Shown: one piece after another, positions 12,683 through 24,800 of the stretch | How the letters are laid out: each line of letters starts with the position of its first letter | Numbering within the stretch: the stretch's first letter is position 1 | DNA from: Otis tarda | Taxonomy: Eukaryota > Chordata > Aves > Otidiformes > Otididae | Length of the DNA stretch: 64,000 bases | Assembly (NCBI GenBank): GCA_026413225.1 | Contig: CM048552.1 | Coordinates: forward strand, 188,266,053-188,330,052 | Direction: 5' to 3' | Made by a program: the position numbers and the translations under genes | The notes under the pieces: model-generated | Told to the model about the DNA's origin: nothing | Databases searched by the model: none | What the model saw: the letters and a program-made list of their open reading frames with translations, nothing else

Positions 12683-14756
12683 CTCATACATCCTCATGTA
12701 AACCACAGTGCTGGGGTAGACGCAATTCAGGCAAGGATTCAGGCAAAGATTCAGACAATCATGTTTGTCCCCTGCACAAAGGCAGTAGTCTTTTAATGCT
12801 GGTCCTGGAAAGATGACACAATTGGAAATCAGCTGAAGTTATGCATGTCTAGGGCCTTCAGGAACAGGCCCTGAGATCTGTCTGACTTGGCTGTCCTTTC
12901 TTATCCTTTTAAAGCCTTGAAGTCATTTATTTCCAGAGGATTTTGAGCGCTTGCAGGCTGGAAGTTTGCCACTGTTGTTCTGCATCTGTATCTCTGGGGA
13001 TTTGCTGAATGTTTTGGTTGAGTCAATTCCACTTTAAATACACTTCCAACTTTAAATGGTGATCCCAGCAGCAGATTCAATCAGCAAAAACATAAACAAA
13101 TCACTCTCCTTCCTTTCTGCCTGGATTCCTGTGCCACAACTCCCGATGCTCCTGAGGCATGAAGTGGCTGTGGAGTTTCAATGACCTGGTTTATCTCCTT
13201 CTGTCAACTTAAACAAGAAAAAACTCCTCAATAAATCATGTAATTACAAGTTACACAGAGATAGGAGTCTGAAACTTGCTGGATTAGGGAGTTCTACCTA
13301 TCATTTGCTTCCCTTGAAGTAAAAAATTATTCCTGGCGTACTCCCTGCTCCCCAACCTTGTCTTTTGTCATTCCCATCTCTGGATGACTTCATAGTGGGC
13401 TTGTGGGCTTCCTTCCACATTAATTAGCACAGATTTTCACTCTCAAATGAATAAACTTTTTATCACGTAGCGTTTCCACTGCTGGGCTAACCACTTTACT
13501 TCTCTCTGTGAATGACTTCAAGAAAAGCTGGGATACTCAAGAGCCTGCCTCTATCCCCAACTGTATCAGTGGGTTTAATAAAAAAAAAAAATGTTTCTTC
13601 CTGCATACTTTGCCTTTCTGATACCCTTCAATGGTCTCTACTATAACAGAACTAAGTTGAGAAATGGCCAATGCAGCAGGAAGGCTATCAACGGCTTATT
13701 AAAAACGATTCCGTAAACTATTTTGATCTTAAAATTAGTTCATATTTTTATGAACTTTCCTTCATTTAAAAAATAATTTTCAGTGGCCTTTACAGTAAAA
13801 GATAGATTTCTACATTTTGCGTTTTCCTTCTTATACAGAGTGTTGAGAGATAGTCTTTTTTAAGAAAATAATTTGAGATCATAATATACCTCATACTTTC
13901 TGAGCAAACGTGTCTAGGAGCAGAGATGATTACAGATAAGGCAATACCTACTTCTTGCTTTTATTTAATATATGTATTTTAGACCTGACTTTCTGTACTT
14001 TGCAAAAGGGAGCTCTTAACTTTGCAGAGAGGCAGGGCGACCTCTTGACTTGATGATAGCGTAAGTGTGGGACCAGGTGCTGCCACAGGATCTGCAAGGT
14101 GACACGGAGTCGGTGCAGCCCTGAGAGAGACCTCCCGCTGCAGAACAGCCTGGCGAGAGGCTTCCTGGGCTGTGAAGACATGAGACCTCCTTTGCCTTCT
14201 TCATCCTGCTAACATGCCAGTACGTAATATCCCACTGCTTTCGCTGCGCTCATCACCATACTGAGTGCCTACAGGAATTAGGCATGTCTTTTTTTTTTTT
14301 TCCCACAAACTCAGCAAAGAGTAGATTAATGGCACTTTCTGTTCCTCCTACTTTTCCTCCTACTCATTCATTTGCTTCAGGCAGCAATAAACTCAGCAAT
14401 TATAGCAGCAGCAGCCGCCAGCTCCCAAACAATGAATTCAGCCAAGAAGAAAGGCATTCTTCAAACCTGTACCGTACTGCCCAGCCCACAGTCAGAACAA
14501 AGTCTACACCTCCCAACAGTGAGGAAGGCAAATGGGCTAAAACAGAGGCAAACACTTTTCCCTTCCTCGCTTGCCAAAGGTAAACACTCAACTGGTTTGC
14601 AAACCTGACTGCGGATGAGAAACTGATTTTCCCCACATGTTTAAAAAAAGAGCTTCCCCTTTCTTTGCTGAGGACAGCACCTCCAAATGGATAAATCTCT
14701 AATATACTTGTTCTGAAGCAGAAGTCCTGGAAAAAGTTGCCAGGCGATGAGGACAT
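12683..14756. other. Unique non-coding DNA with short simple repeats
   Basis: No gene seen. Three 12-bp units beginning ATTCAGGCAAGG stand in tandem at 12725-12760, the third diverged. There is an A run of 12 at 13580-13591 just after TTTAAT and a T run of 13 at 14289-14301. The part from about 13690 to 13990 is AT-rich. Confidence 0.6.
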
Positions 14757-14952
14757 TGGAGGATGGTGGAACACTGGAACAGGTTGCCCAGAGAGGTGGT
14801 GGATGCCCCGACCCTGGAACCATTCAAGGCCAGGTTGGATGGGGCTCTGAGCAACCTGACCTGGTTGGAGAAGTCCCTGCTCCTTGCAGGGGGGTTGGAC
14901 TAGATGACCTTTAAGGATCCCTTCCAACCCAAACTATTCTATGATTCTGTGA
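14757..14952 (+). mobile_element. CR1 LINE, 3' end fragment
   Basis: Begins with GGAACACTGGAACAGGTTGC and continues through the last codons of ORF2 ([10 protein letters not shown]-like, ending in the SNL region) into the 3' UTR: TTGCAGGGGGGTTGGACTAG, ATGACCTTTAAGG, CCCTTCCAACC and a short tail ATTCTATGATTCTGTGA. Only about 195 bp remain, a severe 5' truncation. A long frame on the opposite strand (14400-14927) is an antisense artefact partly made of this copy. Confidence 0.9.
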
Positions 14953-17263
14953 CATGAGGGCATAAAGTGACTTGAGGGGGATCATTATCTGCCCATACAG
15001 GGGCCCCTATGTTTACATTGCATTGAGGGTATTTCATCCACAGTCTCAGTTTTTAGAGCATCGCTCTTGGTAGCTGTTAGCTACAACTAGGGGAATGCTG
15101 CAAGAAGTGACACATTATACTAAGCTGAAACTTTTAAATTTACCTGCCCATCTGAGTATGTTAGGTTTTTCACTTGTACACTGTGTGTACAAGTTGTACA
15201 CACAACTTGTATTGTAGTGTACATACTCTTTGAATGGTTATTACCCTTCTCAGGTAAATCAATGTCAGAAGATGTCAAAATTGAGATCTGCAGTAAGTAT
15301 AGGTAATGATAAGCATGGAACAAAGTCTGCTGGATCTCACCATTATGGGCAAAAGGATCTGCAATGGCCACCAGCCCTTATTCCTTTTCCAAAGCTAAGG
15401 GGAAAATTGAGTTTTCCTTTCACAATAAATTATATGTCAGTTTAGGACCTGCCAAGACTTATAAGGCCAGAATCTGGCCTCTGTTGACTTCAGTGGCATC
15501 ACTTCACATGCATCTCAGGACAGAGCACAGTCCACCTTTCAATGAGTCTCCTTCCCTGTCTATTGACAGGTAGTATTTTGAATTTAAAGTGAAGTTGAAA
15601 AGCCAGAGTGAAGTCATTAATAAACATTTGTTCTTGTTTTTGTTTCCCTTAATCAGGACCAAACTCAATAAATATCTCTTACACTAAAAATCTATCTTTT
15701 TGCCTCCTGGCTGAGAACTTGGTGGGACCCTTTGCTCTGATAGTCACTCCTGTGTCTGAGTCAGGGTTTGTGCTTCTTGACCAGGAGGTCTGTTTGTTTG
15801 CTATTGCTTTTTCTGAAGGACTAGTTTGAGGAATCATTTCTGGCACTCATTAACAGAAGTTGCCCTGTGGACTGTAGTTCCTTTGTGTCTGCAAAAATGC
15901 CTGAGGACAGGTGAGAGGTATGCCATCTGCAGTTAAAATTAATTAAATAAAAGAGTATTGCCAATTGAGAAAGCCAGTGAGGCCTTTGACCTTTAGAATA
16001 AGCACTGCCAGAAATAAAATAAAGTGTCAGGGTATTGTAAGAATTAAGTGTATTATTGAGTCTAGTGGGAAGAAACCCAGCGTCTTAAATGAAGGGCACT
16101 GGAATCCCTTGTTGATTGCAAATGACACTGCAATGCAAATCATGAGCCGGTGTTTCAGGCTATTCTGTTCGCCTCTTGCCACTCCAGGGATCTCTCTGTG
16201 CTCACGTAATCGAGAGAAGGAATTCGATCCCCTAGAGGTGCACAGAGGCCCAAACAGCCAAGCAAGATGCCTGCCCATAGATTCCTGAGTAACTGAAATC
16301 TCCTGTTGAGCAACAGGAACAGAGAACATCCTGAGGAATCTAATACTTGATGAGTGTAGGGCATTGCTTTTAAGACAACCCTCTGTAGACTCGGGGGAAA
16401 AAACAGAATAATAATTGGAAAAGGACTCTGTCAGGACATTTTCTCTGTCTTAACGTTCCCTTCCTTCTGCCTCTCAGAAGACTTTGGAGGTGGCGTGGTG
16501 CCTGTGCTCCGTTCCTTGTATAGACTTGATGAAGGATTTTTTATTTTAAGAGCATGGACAAATTTCAGCCCCTGTCTAAATCCACATTGTACATGGTGAG
16601 GATCAGCTATCATTCTCTGGCCATGAAATGCAACATTAGCTGATGTATGCTCCCTGGCCATCCTAAGGCTGATAGCTGATGTTCCAAGAGTACACAAAGA
16701 ACAAAACAGGATGTAAATCCTCCTTTCTTCATAAATAGATGTACAAAGTACTGTAACTCTTCTGTAGGAAAGGAGCTTTCTTTTCACGTGTGTGTGACAG
16801 AAGGTTTGTTAAATAGCCAGCATGCTTGGAGCTTTAGAAAGGAGTGTAGCGTGATCTCTGTGGACAATTATATTACACTTTGAACAAATGAATTACCAGC
16901 AGAATAGGAAGGAGAATATACCTGAGGCCAAATGTCTCCATAAACCATTGTAATAACAAGGAGACTGATCCTCCCTGTCTCCCATTTGGGCTCTCTGCAG
17001 CTGCCCATTCTGCATTGCAGTGCTCATTATAAGCAGAAGAGAGACCCTGAATTTTACTTTTAAACCACCACAACTATTTTGCTATAATGCTGAGGCATTT
17101 ATATTTTCTGAGCCTTTCCCTACAGATATGAGAACAATATTGTGAAGAATAAAAAGAGCAATTGCCATGACTCTTCTTTGAAGGGGGTGAGTATTAACAG
17201 CCCATTTGCCTCAAGGGCTCAATCCCAGCTGGAACTAAAGGACTCAGTGGTTGGGTAGTCCTC
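14953..17263. other. Unique non-coding DNA with overlapping hairpins
   Basis: No gene seen. Two overlapping perfect inverted repeats lie at 15173-15210. A phrase related to the recurring old repeat (CCAGAATCTGGCCT at 15467-15480, TTGACTTCAGTGGCA at 15484-15498) is present. Everything else looks unique. Confidence 0.6.
15173..15210. repeat. Two overlapping perfect inverted repeats
   Basis: Arms CTTGTACA (15173-15180) and TGTACAAG (15186-15193) enclose a 5-nt loop. A second pair, ACAAGTTGT (15189-15197) and ACAACTTGT (15202-15210), encloses a 4-nt loop and shares ACAAG with the first pair, so only one hairpin can form at a time. Confidence 0.7.
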
Positions 17264-17335
17264 TGATTTGCACAAGGCCGTATGGCAAAGGCAGAGGCAG
17301 GAGCTGAGATCAGGAATTCATGGCTCTCCAGACAA
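17264..17335 (-). mobile_element. MIR-like SINE relic
   Basis: On the minus strand the segment resembles the MIR core: TTTGCACAAGGCCGTATGGC corresponds to the complement of the conserved core phrase, followed by GGCAGGAGCTGAGATCAGGA and CATGGCTCTCC towards the tRNA-related end. About 70 bp are recognisable, heavily diverged. Confidence 0.45.
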
Positions 17336-18091
17336 ACTTCCTTCCACCCTGACCTTGAAAATTTAGAATTCCAAATCCCTCTCCTCATATGCATTATTTA
17401 ATAAAGAAGAACCTTTTCTTAAATATTCAAGAAGCCAGACACCTTGCATTTCGTCTCTCTGTTCTGCTGTCTCTGTGAGTCTTGCTCAAGAGCTAAGCCT
17501 ATTTAAGTTTCCTATAATGATGCGTATTGTAAAAGTTTATTACAACAGAATTTAATGACTGGGAAGCAAAAGTCTGCAGGCTGAAGCATTATATCAAAGG
17601 TAACCTTTTAATAGAAATTTTACAGACATGGTAAATTTAATCTGACTCAACTATTTTACTCTTCACGGTGTCTTTCTCGTATCTCTGTGAGGCGGGGTGA
17701 AACAGGCTTGATTTCCCCCCGACTTACGTAATTATTTATACTTCTGCAAAGTGGATATAAAGTTCTTCCAAATCCTGATGGCAGCATTTTCCATACAATT
17801 GGCAGAGGAGCTGAGAAGTGCAGAAGGCGTCAAGCAACATAGAACTAGGTGCTACAACCCAGCCTCATCCCTCCCAGCTTTAGGCATCTATGAAACTGAA
17901 CTTTTGCATGTGGTTGCCATAGGTGTCCTCTGTAGTCAGTGAAGAGAAATAGGCCACATGCAATGGGAAATTCTTGTCTAAAATATGCTGAATCAGTATG
18001 TGCAGGTAGCTCTGCCTAACTCCATTCTAAAAAGCTTCAGTTGGTTTCTTTAACACAGATGTTTAGCATCACTTGAGATGCCCAAACGAAA
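17336..18091. other. Unique non-coding DNA, nothing recognised
   Basis: No gene, RNA or mobile element recognised. AT-leaning sequence without notable repeats. Confidence 0.6.
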
Positions 18092-18208
18092 CCTGGCCTC
18101 CAGCTGCCACTCCAGAATTTCATGGGTTTCCCATAGGTCTTATGTCATACGTGCCAGGCCTGTGCAGACATCTGAGATACCCTAGGGAATCTCACGTGGC
18201 ACCAGATG
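18092..18208 (+). repeat. Unnamed interspersed repeat, copy 1 of 2
   Basis: This segment shares three blocks, in the same order and orientation, with 50862-50964. Block one (18092-18116, CCTGGCCTCCAGCTGCCACT onward) matches at 20 of 25 positions. Block two (18137-18172, containing TGCCAGGCCTGTGCAGA) matches at 32 of 36. Block three (18196-18208, GTGGCACCAGATG) matches at 11 of 13. The spacer between blocks one and two is 20 nt here and 6 nt in the other copy. I cannot assign it to a named family; an old SINE or a non-autonomous DNA transposon are both possible. Confidence 0.65.
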
Positions 18209-18467
18209 CTTCTTTTTAGGCAACTGACTCAAACTCTAATAGACTGGACTCCCAGATTCTGGGTGGGTAAACCAAGATGAGCAGAATCTGAAGTTTGTTG
18301 TAGGCAATCTGAACATAGCCTGTAGTTCTCAGATGGAAGAAGAGCAACAGATTTCTGTCACCATAAGCTAATAAGAGCACTTTAGGCATCTCTTGCGTGC
18401 TCTCATTGAATTAAAGAGGAGGGCAAGAACACAGGCTCAAGTGAGATCTTCAATCACACACTGTAGA
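18209..18467. other. Unique flank left of the satellite
   Basis: Nothing recognised between the unnamed repeat and the pentanucleotide satellite. Confidence 0.5.
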
Positions 18468-18834
18468 TTTCCCTTCCCTTCCCTTCCCTTCCCTTCCCTT
18501 CCCTTCCCTTCCCTTCCCTTCCCTTCCCTTCCTTCCCTTCCCTTCCCTTCCTTCCCTTCCCTTCCCTTCCTTCCCTTCCCTTCCTTCCCTTCCCTTCCCT
18601 TCCCTTCCCTTCCCTTCCCTTCCCTTCCCTTCCCTTCCCTTCCCTTCCCTTCCCTTCCCTTCCTTCCCTTCCCTTCCCGCACCTTCCCGCACCTTCCCTT
18701 CCCTTCCCGCACCTTCCCTTCCCTTCCCGCACCTTCCCTTCCCGCACCTTCCCTTCCCGCACCTTCCCGCACCTTCCCTTCCCGCACCTTCCCTTCCCGC
18801 ACCTTCCCTTCCCGCACCTTCCCTTCCCTTCCCG
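18468..18834. repeat. (CCCTT)n pentanucleotide satellite with GCACC-interrupted right half
   Basis: A pure pyrimidine tract on the plus strand. From 18468 to about 18678 it is CCCTT repeated with a few 4-base slips (CCTT). From 18679 to 18834 the same repeat is interrupted by ten CCCGCACC units spaced by one to four TTCCC-type units, so an occasional CpG enters the array. The minus strand reads (GGGAA)n, which fits the G3N2 pattern of G-quadruplex formers and is also a purine mirror repeat able in principle to form triplex DNA. Long frames through it on both strands (for example 18393-18956 plus and 18450-18944 minus) are low-complexity artefacts. The two-part pattern suggests that a variant unit arose and spread locally. 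Length is probably polymorphic and may be misassembled. Confidence 0.95.
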
Positions 18835-21800
18835 TCTTCTATACTGCCAGGTACTTGGGATGCAAACCTAAGCATTGGAAAAAGGATTGCCTGGAAATCA
18901 GCATTTCTTGCTTTTCTAATCAGTTCCTGGATATTCCCTGTCAAATCTTCTCATAGCTCTGTACCTCAGCTTCCTTAGCTGGAGGTCTTGACGCTGACAT
19001 CCCTTCTCAGGAGTTTTGACAGGTTATCGAAAAGACTGTGTGATTTTTTGATTTTGGGGAGGACTTGTCATCTCTCATACCCTGAAGAGGCAGTGTGTGA
19101 ACTATACTGGGATATTTAATGGAAGAAGTAGATTCTATATGTACTTTCCCAGCTTCAGGATAGCGCTGTGGATGTATGATCTTCTCTAGCAAGAAAATAC
19201 CGCGTTCTGTTATTCTGAGAAACGAATCACAGCATCTGACTGTAAGTAAAACCAGAAGAGAAACACTGAAATTCTTTGAGATATGATTGTTACAGATCCC
19301 CATCACAGTTCTCATAAAGCTTCATCTAGCATATATAATAATCTGACATTGATCTAGTGACGTCCTTGCCCATCTTGAATAAGAATTTCATTTTCTCTGT
19401 TGCTTCTACTGTGGTTCAGTCCTTTACTACTTCTGTCTCATCCTGATTACCTAGGAAACCTATTGTGTTCCTTCCATTACTCAGAAATTCTTCCAACAAG
19501 AGCTGTCATGATCTATAGTGCACATTCTGAGCTCCAGGTGACAAATCACCTCGAGAGCGAGCCCAAGATTTCCCATGGCCAAGGGAATGCAAATTATCTA
19601 GTCCTAGAGCAATCAGTTCTTCTATCAAAAAGGACATTGACCCCCAACACTGTAAGGAGTACTCACTGTATTAATGTAGAGCCAAGCTCAGTTTCCGTAC
19701 AGCATTCGACCTTGCCTCCTGATGGAGATATATATAACTTTCTGTAGGAATGACGCTAACACTATCACAGGCTGTCTAATAGGATTCTACAAATATTATT
19801 CTAGAATTGTCAGGCTATTTGGGGGAATGGAAATACCCTTTTAAAAATAAATTTGAAGCATTTTGCATCACGCCATGAGACTTACATCAATCTCAGTGCA
19901 GGGAGATTATTCAAAGATCCCCAGGAAGATGTTATTGCTTTCTACTCCATTTTCTGGATGTTTCTGGTAATATGTTTAGGTGGTGAGTTGGGGCAACACT
20001 GTGTAGATTTCATTAATCCAGGACCCCAGTGTATTTTTTTTCCTAAATGGAAATCCCCTATTTAGTCCTTTAAAGCCTTTCTAAGTGTAGTGTTCTCTGG
20101 ACTCTTAGTTCCCTTGGTGTGTTGGTAGTAGATAGCTTTCAAAGCTAATTCTCCTTTAAGTGGAAAGAAGGCAATTTCCAGCCTAAAGGGCAGCTCCAAC
20201 ATATATGTTTAATTTAGTTTAATGACTTCAATATCAATGATCAGTCTCAGACACTTGTATTAATGCTCTTAATTGCTTCCTGTGAGTAGAAATCTTGCCC
20301 TCATATGGAATTGCCTACATTTGATTCCAGCAAAAGTCTGCACAAAGCCTTGTTCAGATTTAATGGCATGCTTCTTTATAGCATGAAGGTGAAAGAAGTC
20401 CTGGATCAGGGTACATAGCTAGAGAGAAAGGAACTGGCAGGAGGCATACACCACTAAAGTATACAGCAGCATGTGCATAGTATGCATGCATGCATGTTCT
20501 GGGTTTGCACAGCACCCTACCTCAAACTCCTAGGTGCTGCTAACATAAATAATTGATCTCAGCATTGTGATGGGAGGCTATGAAGGACATCTAATGAAGC
20601 TTTCCTAGGGGATAACTCATTTGTCAAAAAAGATATAAAAAGTATCACTTTGTTATAGGGAACTCATTACACAGGATGATAGGCAATGGATTGATAGCCA
20701 CCTCCTGCGGTGCAGTAATCTTTTGTCTTTATGATATATAGGCATGCCATTATCATAGGCTCTTGTACCAGGGGTGATATTCAGCAAGTGAATGGGGCTC
20801 AATTGGGCTACTGGAAAGCTTCATTTGATGTGCAAATGAAAGGTCCTGTTCAATAGGGTACACATCTCCTGAATGTGTGTACATGAAACTCCACTTAATT
20901 TCTGCCAGAGCCTGTGCAGAACACAGCGTATCGGATAAAGACTGGGAGCCCTTGAGGGACTGCTTATCTTAATGTCACTAGCAGGGGTAAATTGAGTTTT
21001 CAGTCTGGAAAAGCTTTTCATTCAAAATGAACAGTTTGACATGTGCTGTAGCCCTGATTAGGTAATGAACTAATGAACCAAAGGTTGAAAATTATCATCC
21101 CTAACACGAACGAGCAGGAAGGAGCTTTCAGGCATATCTTAAATACTCGTATCCTTGAAAACAAAGCTTTTAGCAAAAAATCTAAACAAAATATTCCTTT
21201 ACAATCTTTTCTTCCCAAGGGTGCATTAAAAATCCCTTTGCATTTGCCCACTGTTGTGAAGGAAAGAGAAGAGATCACACTCCACTAAAAGACAGACAAG
21301 TATCCTACCTGTGTCTGTGTCTTGCCAAACTGTGAAACTCAGAGAAGCTGCTGCTGTTTTCAAAGAGGCTTCACGCCTGCCTGAGATCCACTCAGAACAT
21401 CCTAAAACTAAGTCAGGGTGACAGACCTTGTTTGCAGCGAAGAGCATACCACTTAAGATGATATATCTTGAACTCCAGTATAACATAAACGGGTCTAAGT
21501 GAAGTGGTTTAGTACAATGAGAAGAATCAGATTATGCCGTTAGAAGGAACAGCTGTACATGAAACCGAAATAATTCAGCTTATACAGCCTGCTTCTGTTT
21601 AAGCCACAGCAAAGACAAACAGCCTTTGTTTGATTTTAACTGAGCTACTTCGAAAATAAAGGACTACTCAGTCTGAATAGAAGTGGAGAAATCTGGCCCT
21701 ACAACATGAAACTAAATAAAATCAATCTTGCTCCCCTGAATACAGGAACTAAAAGAATGTGTTCTTGAAAACATCTATTTTTCTGTACTCAGAGGCTACG

Positions 21801-24800
21801 TTCAATAATTTCCTAGTGGTAGGCAGATCAAATTCCAGCTATGTTAAAGGGTACTTGAAACAGTAGAAACATTTGAAGTGAAGTATTTAAAGTTAGATCC
21901 AGGAGGGTCAGGACTAATTGGTGAATCATCAAATGGCCCAAAGGCAACCTGCACATAAATGCTTAATTTTGTGCTTTAGTTCATCATCGTCCTTAAAATT
22001 GATTCTTCCATGCTGTGTGACTAATATTTATAGGCAAGATTTACCAGTGGAACGGAGGTTATAATAAAAGCTTTTATCTGCCCAGGTAAGATAAGTCTCA
22101 GGCAGAAATTTACAGTGCTCTCACTACTCTGAAGTAACTCTCCACAGAATCTCCTTACTGGTGGGGTATATTGCACATATAAAAGTACGTATCTTCCTTT
22201 CGCTGACTGGGATAGACTGCCCTGAAAGCCAACAAAGAGAAATGGGTAAATAGCATGATAGGAGAGATGAGATAATTGCCCTCTGACGCTGCACACCTTC
22301 TTCCCTATGTAGAGGAGCTACAAAGGCAAAACTTTTTGCAAGCTAGGTGTAGGAGAAATGAATTTCACCTTCTGGACAAGGTAGTTACTTCTACACTGCA
22401 TCTAAGAAAACTATTTCACACCAAAGCGTTTTCAGACTTGCCTAATCTGAGACATGCCCCTACCGTGTTTTGGTTACTGGTGGATTATTTTGGATTTGCA
22501 TAGGAGTAATTGAAAAGAGATTTTTGGCCTATAATGGCCAAAGATTACTTATTGTAAAGCTAAAATTTTGGCACCCACAGAGATATAGAATATGCAGCAT
22601 GAAAATTAGAGTTAGATTTATATTAAAACCTCCAACAAAATAAAAGGTAAAATACAGATTAATTTACTAGAGTAGTAACAGAGAAAAATATATAAGTAAT
22701 AAGAGGAAATAAAAGTGTGACATGCAGTAATCCTGGCAAAAGATGGCTTTTATTTCATGGATGCAGTCACCTAACGTGAATAAATTTGGCTTCCTAGGCA
22801 AAGGTCAGTCTTCATTCATCCCACCATCACAGAGGTGATGAAATGATTTCCCTAGGGAAGGCATTGCAAACTGCAGCAGAAAAACATGAAAAATCATTAT
22901 AATGTGCAGCCACTGCACTATCTTACACTATGATTTTAACCCATTCCTGTACACCCGACTGTAAGCCATCCTGCTTTGAAGTACTCTTGCTCTCCATTTT
23001 CTCCTTAAGGACAGAGATCAAGCCAAAAGCCAGTAGGTGCAGTGGGCCAAATGGCTTTTCTTTGGGCCACATCTCATGGTTTTGTAGCAAGACATGAGGA
23101 TTATACAGCATCTTGACACTGCAGAGCTGACTGCCATTTATTTCATTAATTTATTCTATTCTTCCTCTTTTTTTTTTTTTTTTTTTTCCCCTCCATCACT
23201 GCTGTGAGCACTAGTGGACATGAGGCCAAAAGCAGCGCAGTGCAGAAAGGCCCCATTGTGCTCATTCTTCTGGAGACATGTATTAGTTCTCTAGTGAGTA
23301 TCGGAGCCTGCTGTTTCAAAGTCAGGCTTCTCCGTGGCATGCTGAGTGCTCTTATCCACTGTGCAGGACGTGCCTTGAGTCAGCTGGAATGCAAAATATG
23401 CTTTTCGGGGCTTGCAAGAAGACCGTGTCAACACTGCAGGGTTTATGATTTAGCTCTACGGTTAATGTTCTTCTGTCAAAATTCTCCGGTTCTCTTCCAC
23501 AATGATTTGGTAGTGATTGCTAAGAAAATAATTATTTTCCATGTTCAGCGCTGCTGCTCTGTGCTAAGCTAATAGCCTCAGATTCAGATATATTCAAAGC
23601 CTCTTGGATGTGGCTTCTTTTTACTGGGCCGCCTGGGCCTCTGAAGGGTGAAAGTGCCTTCCTCTCTTATTGTTCCTGTCTATTTATTACCTGTCCTCAT
23701 AATTATATCTGGCATTTGATAGAGATGGAAGAAGATGAGTGGCCAGATGCTGTAGTCTCCCTTATGCCTTGCTGGGCTATTTACAATCTCACTCGTATTT
23801 TAAGCCCCCGCCGGCACTCATTTTACACAACAGCCATTGCACATAGCGAGACCTTTGGGTACTTGTTGCCTTTCTCAAGGGTTGAGGTTATTCCCACCAG
23901 TGGCTGTGCCCACCAGAGAGGTCTCTTGGGTAAGCATTTCCTTGCCCTACCCATCTTTGTCCATCCCCTCTGTCCACAGACGTGACCTCCTATGCAGCAA
24001 TGTGGGACTCGGTGAGAAGATGGAGATGCAATTTTCAGGGGCACGGTTGGGGGGCGGGTCTGCTGACCTCCCTTTGTAGGATTGGATGATGGCTGGACAG
24101 CTGAAAGCTCCATCTTGAAGGCCATTAACTAGCACTGCCTCATCTTAAGGTTATGCCTGTACTCTCACGAGCATTATGGCCCCTGTACCCCAGCTTCCAA
24201 AGGTGTGGAGTGCGCTCAAGTTACCAATTCATTCTCACAAGTCGGTAGGTCACGGGACACGTTTTCTCACACTTTTCCTGCCTGTGTTTGCACCTGTCAG
24301 AAGATCTGAATCCTGATATGGCATTTGGGAAAATGCTGTTTGCAAAGCAGGTATTTACCCAGAAGTGTAATATTTTGCTTGACTGAGGCAGTCTTTGATC
24401 TTTTGTTCTGGGGTTTTAAAAGTCGTGCAGCCAGTCTCTGGCAGATTGGTAGCCAGAGCCTGTTGTAAGTAATCTCCTTTAAAAGCCAAGTCACTTTGGC
24501 TACCTCAAGGTCTGAAGATTCCTCGTTTATAAATTAGATGATTTTCTGGGAAGTGGATTCACATTTTAATCTGCATTTGAGCATCCACCTTGCAAATCCA
24601 TTTAAGCAGCTTGAATTATTTGGCATGGCAGCAGAACCCCAAAGTGCGAGTTCGCTTTCCTGAGGAAGATTTTCACTCATGCAAATGTGAGTTTTGAATA
24701 CTGCCAGCGAAAAAGCAGAACAAAGAAATGCAACCACTCAAACAGGGATTCCTCATTACACCTGGTCGGCTTTGTTTTTCAAATTGTGAGTGAACTGTTG

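Noticed and set aside
14400-14927. 175-codon minus-strand frame
   Set aside because: Its N-terminal part is antisense to the CR1 fragment at 14757-14952 and the rest has no similarity.
18468-18834. Regularly spaced CCCGCACC units resembling a CRISPR-like array
   Set aside because: Units are too short, the spacers are the same simple repeat, and the sequence is eukaryotic.
18393-18956. 187-codon plus-strand frame and several minus-strand GRE-rich frames
   Set aside because: They are translations of the (CCCTT)n satellite; a pentanucleotide repeat without stops stays open in every frame on both strands.
18950-18990. CTGTACCTCAGCTTCCTTAG as a MIR 3' core
   Set aside because: Only about 20 bases resemble MIR and no neighbouring part fits.
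21661-21700. GGACTACTCAGTCTGAATAG as a possible old CR1 start
   Set aside because: The next few hundred bases lack every other CR1 landmark, so one 20-base resemblance is not enough.
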